Source: Bacteroidales bacterium (lineage in GTDB: Bacteria > Bacteroidota > Bacteroidia > Bacteroidales > VadinHA17). Taken from it: a stretch of 23,231 nucleotides of DNA. A program made the translations under genes and the position numbers. A model generated the notes under the pieces. That model worked only from the letters and a program-made list of their open reading frames with translations. It searched no databases and was not told the origin of the DNA. The DNA lies in contig CP070687.1 in assembly GCA_020353115.1 (NCBI GenBank), positions 2,761,953 to 2,785,183 on the forward strand, written 5' to 3'. Of this stretch, positions 1 through 7,913 are shown one piece after another (position 1 is the stretch's first letter; the number at the start of each line of letters is the position of its first letter).

Positions 1-2
1 TA

Positions 3-986
3 TCTTTACAGGAGAAGAAACGATTCGGAGTTAAACTGGATTCCATTGCTCTTCCGGAAGATCCGATTTTTATAATTGGTCACTGGAGAACCGGCAGTAC
101 ATTCCTGCATCAGCTCCTCAACCTCGACGACCGGCTGACTTCCCCGACTGTTTTTCAGGTTTCCGCACCAGACAGTTTTTTAATTTCACGCCGTTACTAC
201 AAACCCATTATGACCCGCATGCTCAAAACGGTCCGTCCTATGGATAGAGTGAAACTCGGATTTGATGAGCCCCAGGAGGATGAGTATGCCATTCTTAAAA
301 TGGGCATAACAACACCCCTTGAAAAGCTGATTTTCCCAGCTGACAACAATTACTTTCTCTCCGATTTCACCTCTTTCCTGCCAAATGAAAATGAGAAGGA
401 ACATTGGAAGGAATCCTTTTACAGGTTTACCAGGAAACTTACTCTTCAGACGGGGAAAAGAATCGTCTTTAAAAACCCTTTTCATTCCCTCCGTATAGAA
501 CTGTTGAACGAAATGTTCCCTAAAGCATATTTCATTCATATTTACCGGAATCCTTTTATTGTCATCCCTTCGACCATCAGGATGTGGAGTATCGTGGGAA
601 AACAAAACTGCCTTACCAGATACCGATCCGATCCCTCATTGGCAGAGGTAACCGGAACCTATAAAAAGTTCACCGAAAGAATCAGGACCTCACTGGAAAA
701 TATACCGCCATACAGGTTCAGTGAAGTTAAGTTTGAAACGTTTGAAGCGGATCCTCTATCAATGCTCAAAACCATTTATAAGCACATGAATCTCCCATTC
801 TCCTCGGCTAATGAACAGAAAGTAACCTCTTTCCTAAAAGAGGTGAAAGATTATAAAAAGAACATATATGTCTTGTCCCCTGAAGAGGAAGATCTCATTT
901 CCGGGGAATTGCAGGATGATCTGGCTTTCTATGGTTATTCCGGGAGTAAAATAGAGGATGCTCCGGAAGAAACTCTTACGAATTGA
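3..986 (+). CDS. Sulfotransferase family protein (5' end cut by window edge)
   Basis: The frame is open from base 3, so the true start lies left of the window; the ATG at 210 is internal. The translated part upstream of it carries the 5'-phosphosulfate-binding loop of PAPS-dependent sulfotransferases, GHWRTGSTFL, at bases 78-107, preceded by a hydrophobic beta strand (PIFII). Further on, YRNPFIVIPSTIRMW (about bases 538-582) fits the 3'-phosphate-binding motif (Arg, then Ser seven residues later). It most resembles the Pfam Sulfotransfer_3 type, which moves sulfate from PAPS to a hydroxyl on a small molecule, lipid or sugar. The acceptor cannot be told from sequence. Only 18 nt separate it from the radical SAM gene, so it probably leads or sits inside a + strand operon ending with the CoA ligase. 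Family assignment is firm; role in a pathway is inferred from neighbours. Confidence 0.85.
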   Translation, partial: SLQEKKRFGVKLDSIALPEDPIFIIGHWRTGSTFLHQLLNLDDRLTSPTVFQVSAPDSFLISRRYYKPIMTRMLKTVRPMDRVKLGFDEPQEDEYAILKMGITTPLEKLIFPADNNYFLSDFTSFLPNENEKEHWKESFYRFTRKLTLQTGKRIVFKNPFHSLRIELLNEMFPKAYFIHIYRNPFIVIPSTIRMWSIVGKQNCLTRYRSDPSLAEVTGTYKKFTERIRTSLENIPPYRFSEVKFETFEADPLSMLKTIYKHMNLPFSSANEQKVTSFLKEVKDYKKNIYVLSPEEEDLISGELQDDLAFYGYSGSKIEDAPEETLTN

Positions 987-1004
987 TACGAACTACTTAG
1001 TAGA

Positions 1005-2273
1005 ATGAAGTTTAAATTGATATATCCGAGATGGGAAAAGCTTGAAGGGCAAACCACATTTAATCTTCCTCCTCATGGGCCGGTTGTCTTTGCAGCGGCA
1101 TTACCTGAATTTGTAGATATCGATTTTGTTGATGAAAATGTACAACCCCTGAATTACGACGATCCGACCGACTTTGTAGGTATTTCCATGATGCTAACCC
1201 TGCAGGTTAAACGAGGATGGCAGATTGCACAGGAATACAGGAGGAGGGGTGTGAAAGTCATTTTTGGAGGTATTGCTACAATGCTTCACGCAGAAGAAAC
1301 CCTCAAATATGCCGACTCTGTATTCCTTGGCGAAGTGGAAGGCCGTATGGAAGAGGTTATTAAGGATTTCCGGAATGACCGGTTGAAAAAGGTATATAAT
1401 TTCATGAACAAGGAACCACTGGATGTCTCGATTATCGGACCTGCACGAAGGGACATCTTATCCCGTGAACTTTATTACCATAAAGGTGTTCAGATGGTTG
1501 ACCTTTTTCATGCCTCACGCGGATGCCGGTTCAGCTGTTATCCTTGTGCCGTCTCTTTCCTCGGAGGTCGTGTCTTCCGACCCAGACCTATCGAGAAATC
1601 CATCGAAGAACTTGAAACCATTGACAATAACCGCCTGTTTATTGTGGATAATTCACTGGCCCAGGATATTCGTTGGGAGAAGGATCTTTTCAGGGCAATG
1701 ATCCCATTGAAAAAGAAATGGTGCAGCCATACTATCGAAGATAAACCGGAGGTCCTGGACCTGGCGGCCCAGGCTGGAGCCTGGTATGTGTATCAGGCCG
1801 TTTTCGATACTTCAGATTATATCAAACAGAGAATACAAAAATATCATGACTATGGTATTGCAGTTGAAGGTACCGTTTTGCTTGGGATGGATAACCAAAC
1901 GGAAGATGATATCAAAAAACTGATTGATTTTCTTCTTGAAATAAAACTGGACCTTGCTGAATTTACCGTCCTTACACCATTCCCACATACCAAAGCTCAC
2001 GATGATCTGAAAAAAGAAAACAGGATTATCAGCTATGACTGGAATGATTATAATGCGGGGAAAGTGGTATTCAAACCAAAGCATATGAGACCGGAACGGT
2101 TGCAGGAACTGTACCACTATGCATGGGATTCCTTTTACGAAAATGAAACACAGGAACAGAAAATGTTTAAACTGATTTTGAAAGTCATCGAAAAGGAAAT
2201 GGACGACGGCACTTACCAGTCCCGCCGTAGAGATCTGGCGGACAAAAGTTTCGGAAAAGTAATCGACAGGTGA
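1005..2273 (+). CDS. B12-binding-domain-type radical SAM enzyme
   Basis: A 422-residue protein. Residues 174-181 read CRFSCYPC, the CxxxCxxC ligand set for the [4Fe-4S] cluster of radical SAM enzymes. The N-terminal about 115 residues look like the Rossmann-like cobalamin-binding domain of BchE-type enzymes (strand, helix, then VIFGGIATMLHAEETLKYAD and FLGEVEG). I see no DxHxxG cobalamin-ligating motif, so B12 may bind base-off without that His, or the domain may be structural. The TIM-barrel half continues to about residue 330 (GTVLLGMDNQTEDD), followed by a helical tail. Members of this class catalyse methylations, cyclisations and ring rearrangements, often in lipid, pigment or natural-product pathways. 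It lies between a sulfotransferase and a small unknown gene in one operon. The substrate is unknown. Confidence 0.88.
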   Translation: MKFKLIYPRWEKLEGQTTFNLPPHGPVVFAAALPEFVDIDFVDENVQPLNYDDPTDFVGISMMLTLQVKRGWQIAQEYRRRGVKVIFGGIATMLHAEETLKYADSVFLGEVEGRMEEVIKDFRNDRLKKVYNFMNKEPLDVSIIGPARRDILSRELYYHKGVQMVDLFHASRGCRFSCYPCAVSFLGGRVFRPRPIEKSIEELETIDNNRLFIVDNSLAQDIRWEKDLFRAMIPLKKKWCSHTIEDKPEVLDLAAQAGAWYVYQAVFDTSDYIKQRIQKYHDYGIAVEGTVLLGMDNQTEDDIKKLIDFLLEIKLDLAEFTVLTPFPHTKAHDDLKKENRIISYDWNDYNAGKVVFKPKHMRPERLQELYHYAWDSFYENETQEQKMFKLILKVIEKEMDDGTYQSRRRDLADKSFGKVIDR

Positions 2274-2316
2274 TCATTATCTCTCATTTGTACAACCATT
2301 TTATGTTCTCAAAGCA

Positions 2317-2694
2317 ATGGCTAAAAAGAATATTTTTGTCGATGAGATATACTTTTTCAAAGGAAAATGGGATATCCCTTCCAAATGCGGATTGAAAATT
2401 GTTGATAAAAAAGATAAAACCATCATCCTGGTCACCGAATTCTATGAAAGTAATCCAGGCACTTCGGTAACAAACTGGAATACTCATCTTGCAACTGAAT
2501 TGTGCTTGAAATTCAACATCAATCCGGAGAATATGATTTTTATTGAACACTCTCCGGAAATGAGCTCCCGGTTCTCATTCTACAAGGAAACCTTTGACCT
2601 TGTTTCGTTTGACTGGGATGGAAGTTCGTTTTCGAATCCCCGGTGGAAAAGAATTTCAAGAGAGGAAGTTTTTGAACTGATAAATAACTCCTGA
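2317..2694 (+). CDS. Conserved-looking protein of unknown function, 125 aa
   Basis: I cannot assign a named family. The protein is soluble with no signal peptide or membrane segment, and looks like an alternating alpha/beta fold. Features that look conserved rather than random are the opening FVDEIYFFKGKWDIPSKCGLKI, the segment NPGTSVTNWNTHLATELCLKF (residues about 49-69) and MIFIEHSP. Similar short proteins of unknown function exist in other bacteria, as far as I recall. It starts 43 nt after the radical SAM stop and ends 20 nt before the CoA ligase. An AAGGAG-like Shine-Dalgarno sequence just after its stop codon serves the next gene. Position suggests an accessory role in the same operon, but no function should be inferred. 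Confidence 0.7.
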   Translation: MAKKNIFVDEIYFFKGKWDIPSKCGLKIVDKKDKTIILVTEFYESNPGTSVTNWNTHLATELCLKFNINPENMIFIEHSPEMSSRFSFYKETFDLVSFDWDGSSFSNPRWKRISREEVFELINNS

Positions 2695-2714
2695 AGGAGA
2701 AAACACCTTTTAAT

Positions 2715-4067
2715 ATGAATATTGATGAATTGATATCGGCACCCCTGGGTAAAAATTTTATCCCGGAAATAGAAAAACAGCCACATGCCGTTATTGAAAA
2801 GTATCAGGTCGGTCAATTACAAAAACTCCTGGACTATCTGTTACAACATTCCGGTTTTTATTCCAGTCGCCTGAAGCAGGCTGGTATTCAAACTTCCGAA
2901 ATCAGGTCTCTTGGTGATCTCAACCTGATTCCTCCGACAATCAAAAACGATCTCCAGCTAAACAATGAAGATTTCATTTGTGTCGGTAAAGAAAAAATTA
3001 TCGATTATATTACTACCTCCGGTACGCTGGGAGATCCAGTTACCCTGGCAATGACCGATATAGATCTGAATCGCCTGGCATATAATGAAGCCATCTCTTT
3101 TGCATGCGCTGACGGCTCTCCTGAGGATATCTACCAGTTAGCACTGACCCTTGACAAGCGTTTTATGGCAGGACTGGCTTATTTCCTCGGAGCGCGGATG
3201 CTGGGTGCAGGTGTGGTGAGAGTGGGAGGAGGAATACCTGAATTACAATGGGACACGGTACAACGAATCTCTCCGACAACTATCGTGGTAGTACCTTCTT
3301 TCCTCCTGAAATTAGTTGAATATGCCGAACAGAACCATATTGATTACCGGAATTCTTCCATCCGAAAGGCAGTTTGTATCGGTGAGCCGATTCGAAATCC
3401 GGACTTCACACTGGGCCCGATTGGAACAAAAATTATGGAAAAATGGGACCTGACACTCTATTCAACCTATGCATCCACTGAAATGGCTACAGCATTTACC
3501 GAATGCGGACAGGGAAAAGGCGGTCATCATCACCCGGAACTCATTATTGTAGAATTCCTTGACGAAAAAGACCAACCTGTTGGTAAGGATGAACCTGGTG
3601 AAGTTACCATAACAACCCTTGGTGTTGAAGGTATGCCGCTGTTACGTTATAAAACCGGTGATATTTGTTACCACTATTGCGATCCTTGTCCCTGTGGCAG
3701 GCAAACCATCAGGCTCGGTCCTGTAATTGGGAGAAAAAACCAAATGATCAAGTTTAAAGGTACAACCCTCTATCCTTATGCTTTATATAATATTCTGGAT
3801 AACATAGATGCGATTGACAATTATGTTGTTGAAGTTTATACGAATAACCTGGGCATGGATGAAATTCTGATCAGGATTGGATGTGATAAGATCCCGCAGG
3901 GATTTGAAAAAGATATTAAGGATCATTTTCGTGCCAGACTTCGTGTGGCACCTTCTATCCGGTTCGAATCCAGTGATTATGTCAGCAAAATACAAAATCC
4001 CAGGGAAGGAAGAAAAGCGGTCAAGTTTATTGATCATCGGAATAACCGGGAGGGGTTGACAAAATAA
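2715..4067 (+). CDS. Phenylacetate-CoA ligase (PaaK)-like AMP-forming ligase
   Basis: A 450-residue adenylate-forming enzyme of the PaaK/CapK type, close to the usual length of about 430-450. The nucleotide-binding loop TSGTLGDP is at residues 101-108. YASTEMATAFTEC (about 252-264) matches the A5 region that positions the adenylate. YKTGD (about 310-314) holds the ribose-binding Asp, followed by a Cys-rich CDPCPCG patch typical of PaaK-like proteins, and GRKNQMIKFKG carries the hinge before the small C-terminal domain. The family activates aromatic or other carboxylic acids to acyl-AMP and then acyl-CoA; some members serve in natural-product and surface-polysaccharide pathways. Here it probably supplies an activated acid to the neighbouring acyl-thioester enzymes. 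A purine-rich AAGGAG lies about 15 nt upstream of the start. It is the last gene of the + operon and converges with the KASIII gene. Confidence 0.88.
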   Translation: MNIDELISAPLGKNFIPEIEKQPHAVIEKYQVGQLQKLLDYLLQHSGFYSSRLKQAGIQTSEIRSLGDLNLIPPTIKNDLQLNNEDFICVGKEKIIDYITTSGTLGDPVTLAMTDIDLNRLAYNEAISFACADGSPEDIYQLALTLDKRFMAGLAYFLGARMLGAGVVRVGGGIPELQWDTVQRISPTTIVVVPSFLLKLVEYAEQNHIDYRNSSIRKAVCIGEPIRNPDFTLGPIGTKIMEKWDLTLYSTYASTEMATAFTECGQGKGGHHHPELIIVEFLDEKDQPVGKDEPGEVTITTLGVEGMPLLRYKTGDICYHYCDPCPCGRQTIRLGPVIGRKNQMIKFKGTTLYPYALYNILDNIDAIDNYVVEVYTNNLGMDEILIRIGCDKIPQGFEKDIKDHFRARLRVAPSIRFESSDYVSKIQNPREGRKAVKFIDHRNNREGLTK

Positions 4068-4193
4068 AAGGCTCTCATCCGACCTTACCATGGCATGAAA
4101 CTGGATATGAATTCGCCGGATTTCATATAATCACCGATGAATGAAATGTCCTCCTACCTCCCTGAAGCATTGCCAAAAATACCAGGCCAATTC

Positions 4194-5309
4194 TTACCGG
4201 TACTGAAAAGTAAAACCCGCTTGCATGAACTTGCTTACTTCTGTAACAAAGCTTAAAACGATATCATTTTTCTCCATTTTTTCCTCACGAAGAATTCTGT
4301 CCATACAAATAAATACCATTGGCGGCCCGACATAACCCATAGTTGCCATTTTTGAATATAAACGATCCCTGTTGATTCCAAGCTTCTCACACTCGTCCAT
4401 AACAAGTTCAGAGATATGCCTGGAAGGAAAGTTGACCTGAAAAAACCGTATATTATTCAGGTCAACAGGATACAGTTTTAACATTCGTTTCAATCCTTTA
4501 AAAAATACCGATCCATCCTCTTCATGAAAATGCGTTCGGATCTGTTCATTGAACATCTGCGCCAGATGGTGATATCCCTTATGGTACTCATCCTTCGGGT
4601 TCATCCAGTAGGCTGGGCGCTGGTTGAACATGGAGGCTGGTTTTTTCCCCCCGATGGATTCCATATATGCATTTTCCAGAAAGAATCCTTCTCCCGGATC
4701 CGGGTCGGACTGCAACAATAATGCTCCGGCTCCGTCGCTCAGGAAATACCGCAGGAAAACCTCCTCCTTCCTTACCAATTCCTGATTATAATACTCTGCC
4801 CTCATTTCCGATGATGACATACTGGAAGAAATAACAAGGGCATTTTTATACCTTCCGGATTTAAGAAGGTCATAAGCCAGAAGAACTCCTTTGTAAGCGG
4901 ATGTACAATTCGCATGAACGGAAAGCTCACCACACTTTTCTATACCTAGGGCTTCCTGGATTCTGACAGAAGTAGTGGGCATCTGATCCTGATGGGCACT
5001 TCCATAGATGATCAGGTCAATATCCTCCGGGGATAAGGATGCCATCTCCAGGGCGTGCATGGCTGATTTTACGGACATCGTTATATTATCATCAGTGAAT
5101 TCCCTTGTATCGGGATCAATTGCAAAATGATAATACTCGACCTCCAGCATCTCCTTCATAAGGATTTTCATTCTCCCTAACCATTTTTGTATCCTGACAG
5201 GTGCGTCCGTAAGTTCCCCCAGGTAGTGGTCAACTTCATCAATGGAAATCCGGTTGCCCGGAAGATAGGAACCTGTACCTGTAAGTCTAATATTTATCTC
5301 GGAATCCAT
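4194..5309 (-). CDS. Ketosynthase III (FabH)-like enzyme with altered triad
   Basis: A 371-residue thiolase-fold protein. The N-terminal opening (TGTGSYLPGNRISIDEV) and the nucleophile region VHANCTSAYKG, with Cys135, are typical of 3-oxoacyl-ACP synthase III, as are the LISSSMSS-like strand after it and SDGAGALLLQ at 191-200. The C-terminal half departs from FabH. The segment aligned to the catalytic His motif (HQANxRI) reads VNFPSRHI at 292-299, so Asn or Phe stands where His is expected. The segment aligned to the catalytic Asn (GNTSAAS) reads MGYVGPPMVF at 324-333. It may therefore acylate or condense by a different mechanism, or act as an acyltransferase. It is the last gene of the - strand operon, 124 nt after the second crotonase. 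KASIII membership is firm; decarboxylating activity is doubtful. Confidence 0.85.
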   Translation of the reverse strand: MDSEINIRLTGTGSYLPGNRISIDEVDHYLGELTDAPVRIQKWLGRMKILMKEMLEVEYYHFAIDPDTREFTDDNITMSVKSAMHALEMASLSPEDIDLIIYGSAHQDQMPTTSVRIQEALGIEKCGELSVHANCTSAYKGVLLAYDLLKSGRYKNALVISSSMSSSEMRAEYYNQELVRKEEVFLRYFLSDGAGALLLQSDPDPGEGFFLENAYMESIGGKKPASMFNQRPAYWMNPKDEYHKGYHHLAQMFNEQIRTHFHEEDGSVFFKGLKRMLKLYPVDLNNIRFFQVNFPSRHISELVMDECEKLGINRDRLYSKMATMGYVGPPMVFICMDRILREEKMEKNDIVLSFVTEVSKFMQAGFTFQYR

Positions 5310-5433
5310 TCCCTTTGGTTGATTCGTTTGATGTAATACATATTGTCCATTTCAGAGTCTAATTTTTATAAACCAGATTCCTGATTCCGGTTTTCAGGTT
5401 GACCGGGACTATTCAGGAAATCCCTGTTTTGTT

Positions 5434-6147
5434 TCATCCATTGTCAGAATCATGCAAATAGTAATTCTCGTCAAATTCTTCCAGAAGTTCTTTAACCCGT
5501 ATCCTGGAATATTTCCCGCGGACAAATTTTGCAAAATCGATGGCATAACCGAACGCTATTTTTTTATCTGTAACTCTATCCACTACATTCCATTCCAGGG
5601 CTTCCTGTGGGGTGAAGCTGTTTCCTCCAAGAACAACTTCAAGTGTTTTTAAAGGATTTGTAAGGTTAATAAAGTTTTGTACACCACCTAATCCCGGTAA
5701 CAGATTAAATGAAGTTTCCGGCAATCCCAGAACCGCACCTTCAGCGCATATTCGTATATGGCAAAAAAGAGTAAGTTCCAGTGCTGCTCCGAGACATACT
5801 CCCCTGATTACTGAAATAACAGGTACATTCATTTTGCCAAATGATTGAAAAGTTTCAAGATTATCCCTGAGAAATTCCGGTACTTCCTTCTTCCGGTTGC
5901 CTGCATATGGCTTGTAATATGAAAGAACATTTTGAAACAGATCGTCCAGAAATGCTCCGGAGGAAAAGTGTCTTCCCCGCCCATATATCAGTATGCCATC
6001 CAAATCCTCACCTGGGATCGTACCGTTAACCAGGTCTTTCAATTCCACAAAAAACCGGTTATCCATAGAGTTGGCCGGAGGTTGATCCAGGACCAGGTGT
6101 CCTATCTTCTCCTCCACTTTCCATTCTATGGTATCATACTGATACAT
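5434..6147 (-). CDS. Enoyl-CoA hydratase/isomerase family (crotonase) 2
   Basis: Crotonase-fold enzyme of 237 residues from the ATG at 6147. A longer TTG-start frame reaches 6180 but would overlap the preceding gene, and MYQYDTIEW matches the usual crotonase N-terminus. The oxyanion-hole segment RHFSSGAFL is at about 59-67. The second oxyanion and catalytic helix, GAALELTLFCHIRI, carries Glu124, and GLPETSFNLLPGLGG carries Glu144; both acidic positions of hydratases are kept. It should hydrate, isomerise or otherwise act on an acyl-thioester via an enolate. It is a paralogue of the crotonase at 6701-7447 (same FSSGA, CHIRIC and NLxPGLGG blocks), which suggests consecutive or related steps. 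Only 22 nt separate it from the phosphopantetheinyl transferase stop. The substrate could be CoA- or ACP-bound. Confidence 0.87.
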   Translation of the reverse strand: MYQYDTIEWKVEEKIGHLVLDQPPANSMDNRFFVELKDLVNGTIPGEDLDGILIYGRGRHFSSGAFLDDLFQNVLSYYKPYAGNRKKEVPEFLRDNLETFQSFGKMNVPVISVIRGVCLGAALELTLFCHIRICAEGAVLGLPETSFNLLPGLGGVQNFINLTNPLKTLEVVLGGNSFTPQEALEWNVVDRVTDKKIAFGYAIDFAKFVRGKYSRIRVKELLEEFDENYYLHDSDNG

Positions 6148-6169
6148 TTGCCTATTCAACTGGTAAAAT

Positions 6170-6511
6170 TCAATACTCAATAACGATCATACCGGTAACC
6201 CGTTTCCTTGAATGAGAAATGGAACAGCTGATGGTTTTAATTTTTGATTTCCTGCATAATTCTTTAATACCCTCTGATAAGAAGAGGAGCGGTTTCCCAT
6301 ATTCATCATTCATAATTTCTATTTCAAGAAAACTTCCTTTGTATTTGAGGTAATCGAATATGAGCTTTTTTATTATGTACCGGCCGGCCAGGCTGCCTGA
6401 ATCTTTCTCGGCCGGGAACTGTTGCTGCTCCTTCTTTGTAAATAACCTGAACATGGAATCATTACCTGTGTAATTCTTTTTGAAATCATCAATCAGGATT
6501 ATCTCATGCAT
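6170..6511 (-). CDS. AcpS-like 4'-phosphopantetheinyl transferase, atypical
   Basis: A 113-residue protein from the ATG at 6511; an upstream TTG at 6565 is possible but adds a poor N-terminus. It has the order of blocks of holo-ACP synthase: FTKKEQQQF (24-32), SLAGRYIIKKLI (40-51), NDEYGKPLL (68-76) and ISCSISHS (94-101). The length fits AcpS at about 120 residues. These enzymes move the phosphopantetheine arm of CoA to a Ser of a carrier protein. Oddly, the metal-binding Glu of the usual RFAxKEA block is Lys49 here, and the N-terminal GxDI block is only loosely kept (LIDD). It may be inactive, differently metallated or a structural partner. Its place between two crotonases points to a dedicated carrier protein, although none is visible here. 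Confidence 0.75.
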   Translation of the reverse strand: MHEIILIDDFKKNYTGNDSMFRLFTKKEQQQFPAEKDSGSLAGRYIIKKLIFDYLKYKGSFLEIEIMNDEYGKPLLFLSEGIKELCRKSKIKTISCSISHSRKRVTGMIVIEY

Positions 6512-6599
6512 TCTTTTATATCCGATTCTATCATTCAAAACAAAAAGATAAAAAATCAGTGCCAATAAATTGGTATTAAACCCCAGATCAAGTTCTGGA

Positions 6600-6660
6600 C
6601 TCTTATTTCCGCAGTAAGCTGCGAGTAACCAGCCTGCCAGCCACAGGCTAGGAGGATTAA
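6600..6660. repeat. Low-complexity hairpin-forming intergenic spacer
   Basis: The 189-nt gap between the first crotonase stop and the phosphopantetheinyl transferase start has no convincing gene. It holds GC-rich, quasi-repetitive sequence with a 6-bp hairpin (AGCCTG at 6631-6636, CAGGCT at 6644-6649) and a smaller GCAG/CTGC hairpin at 6611-6622. No T-tract follows on either strand, so it is not a standard terminator. It could be a small dispersed intergenic repeat or an RNA element that tunes expression inside the operon. Confidence 0.3.
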
Positions 6661-6700
6661 CCCGGCATCGGTATTATTATATAAAATCCTGTCATTCAGA

Positions 6701-7447
6701 TTATTCCTCTTTCCTTCTGAGGGCTTCCTTAAAAGCCAGATCACAAAACATCCGTGTCTCTTCCACCATGGCATCATTGAAGTTTAATTGTTTATTAACC
6801 TTGATGGCTCTGACCACTGCATTTATTACCTCCAGGGGTTTATCCTTAACCAGCTTCTTCAACAATCCTACCGAGTATTCCAGTGTATTCCCCTTTGGAA
6901 CTATATGATCAATGATCCTTAATTCGTATGCTGTTGCTGCATCAAACATATCCCCACCCAGAACCATTTCATATCCCATCCCTCCTTTCAGGATTCTGGT
7001 TGCTCTCCCTATACCACCCAAGCCCGGAATCAGGTTATGGTTAACCTCCGGAAACGCAAACAGTGCATTTTCACTGCAAATACGAATATGGCAAGCCAGT
7101 GCAATTTCCAATCCGCCACCAAAACAAACGCCCTCTATCGCAGCTATAACTGGAATTTCAAGTCCTTCAATAAAATCCAGTAATAGCCTGCCCTTACGAA
7201 TAGTTTCTTCCAGAAGGGTTTTATTCTCAGCAGTTTGCAATAATTTCTGGAGGTTTGCACCGGACGAAAAATGCCTCCCCTTTCCAGAAATTACGATCGA
7301 TTTAATGCTTTCCGTAGAGATAAAATCCTGCAGTCTATCAATTCTTAAAAATTCCGGTTCATCGAGAACGTTGCCGGCATTATTATCAATGATAACCAGT
7401 CCTACCGGTCCCTCCCTGCTTAGTTTCGATTTTACTGACCTACTCAT
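6701..7447 (-). CDS. Enoyl-CoA hydratase/isomerase family (crotonase) 1
   Basis: Crotonase-fold protein of 248 residues from the ATG at 7447. That start follows the thioesterase TGA (7449-7451) by one base, a typical coupled junction; the in-frame ATG at 7492 would overlap by 44 nt. The oxyanion loop RHFSSGANL is at 58-66. GGGLEIALACHIRI carries Glu114 and AFPEVNHNLIPGLGG carries Glu134, so the two acidic residues of active hydratases are present. It acts on acyl-thioesters through an oxyanion-stabilised intermediate; hydration or isomerisation is most likely. It resembles the crotonase at 5434-6147, and the pair flanks the AcpS-like gene. It does not look like the specialised ECH1/ECH2 of polyketide beta-branching, as no HMG-CoA-synthase homologue is seen. 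The exact step is unknown. Confidence 0.88.
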   Translation of the reverse strand: MSRSVKSKLSREGPVGLVIIDNNAGNVLDEPEFLRIDRLQDFISTESIKSIVISGKGRHFSSGANLQKLLQTAENKTLLEETIRKGRLLLDFIEGLEIPVIAAIEGVCFGGGLEIALACHIRICSENALFAFPEVNHNLIPGLGGIGRATRILKGGMGYEMVLGGDMFDAATAYELRIIDHIVPKGNTLEYSVGLLKKLVKDKPLEVINAVVRAIKVNKQLNFNDAMVEETRMFCDLAFKEALRRKEE

Positions 7448-7448
7448 A

Positions 7449-7877
7449 TCACACTTCAAAATCTTCCGGTAAATCAATTGGAATTCGCTCATTATCCAGG
7501 AGCAGGGTTTTTACCTCGGCCTTTGATACTTTGACTCTGCTACCTGATTTATACATTTCCTGATAAAAATATAAATAGGGTTCCTTTTTACTGCATGAAG
7601 TTTCAATAACCAGTTCATCAAAAAGTGTGATCTCTTTCATGTATTTTATATGAATGTCAACCACAACCAGAAAGTACCCTGTATCCTTAAAAAAGTTAAT
7701 AAGTCCGGTTTCCCTGATCATTTGCCATCTGGCATGTTCGAAATAATTGAGATATACTGCATTGTTCACATGATTGAAAGAATCCAGCTCATATCCCCTT
7801 ACCTCAAGCGTACAACGATACATGATACAATAATGTTTTATTTCGGTTTCCGGTTTCATACCCGGAAAGACCCGCAT
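7449..7877 (-). CDS. Hotdog-fold acyl-CoA thioesterase (4HBT/YbgC-like)
   Basis: A 142-residue protein from the ATG at 7877. The ATG at 7823 (giving MYRCTLEVRGYE) also fits the family N-terminus and may be the true start. The 4HBT signature is clear: ELDSFNHVNNAVYLNYFEHAR at about 30-50, with the likely catalytic Asp32, His36-Val-Asn-Asn and Tyr42, then IKYMKEITLFDELVIET as the central strand. Members hydrolyse acyl-CoA or acyl-ACP thioesters, and in biosynthetic clusters release the product. It appears to be the first gene of the - strand operon and is followed with one base of spacing by crotonase 1. A TAnnTTTG box lies about 37 nt upstream of 7877. Confidence 0.85.
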   Translation of the reverse strand: MRVFPGMKPETEIKHYCIMYRCTLEVRGYELDSFNHVNNAVYLNYFEHARWQMIRETGLINFFKDTGYFLVVVDIHIKYMKEITLFDELVIETSCSKKEPYLYFYQEMYKSGSRVKVSKAEVKTLLLDNERIPIDLPEDFEV

Positions 7878-7913
7878 TCCCGGAATATTCTACCTGCGAT
7901 TCTCCCGGAATTA

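Noticed and set aside
4105..4128. 7-bp inverted repeat (ATATGAA/TTCATAT) between convergent operons as a terminator
   Set aside because: AT-rich stem without a T-tract on either strand; too weak to call.
6556..6777. 73-codon - strand frame overlapping the end of crotonase 1
   Set aside because: It lies over the 3' end of an intact crotonase and the low-complexity spacer, with no recognisable domain.
4194..7447. HMG-CoA-synthase type polyketide beta-branching cassette (KAS + two ECH)
   Set aside because: Gene content is suggestive, but the KAS protein has FabH-type blocks rather than HMG-CoA synthase ones, and the crotonases look canonical, not like PksH/PksI.
6912..7472. 186-codon + strand frame antisense to crotonase 1
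   Set aside because: It mirrors a well-conserved coding region; its Ser/Pro/Ile-rich product looks like antisense composition.
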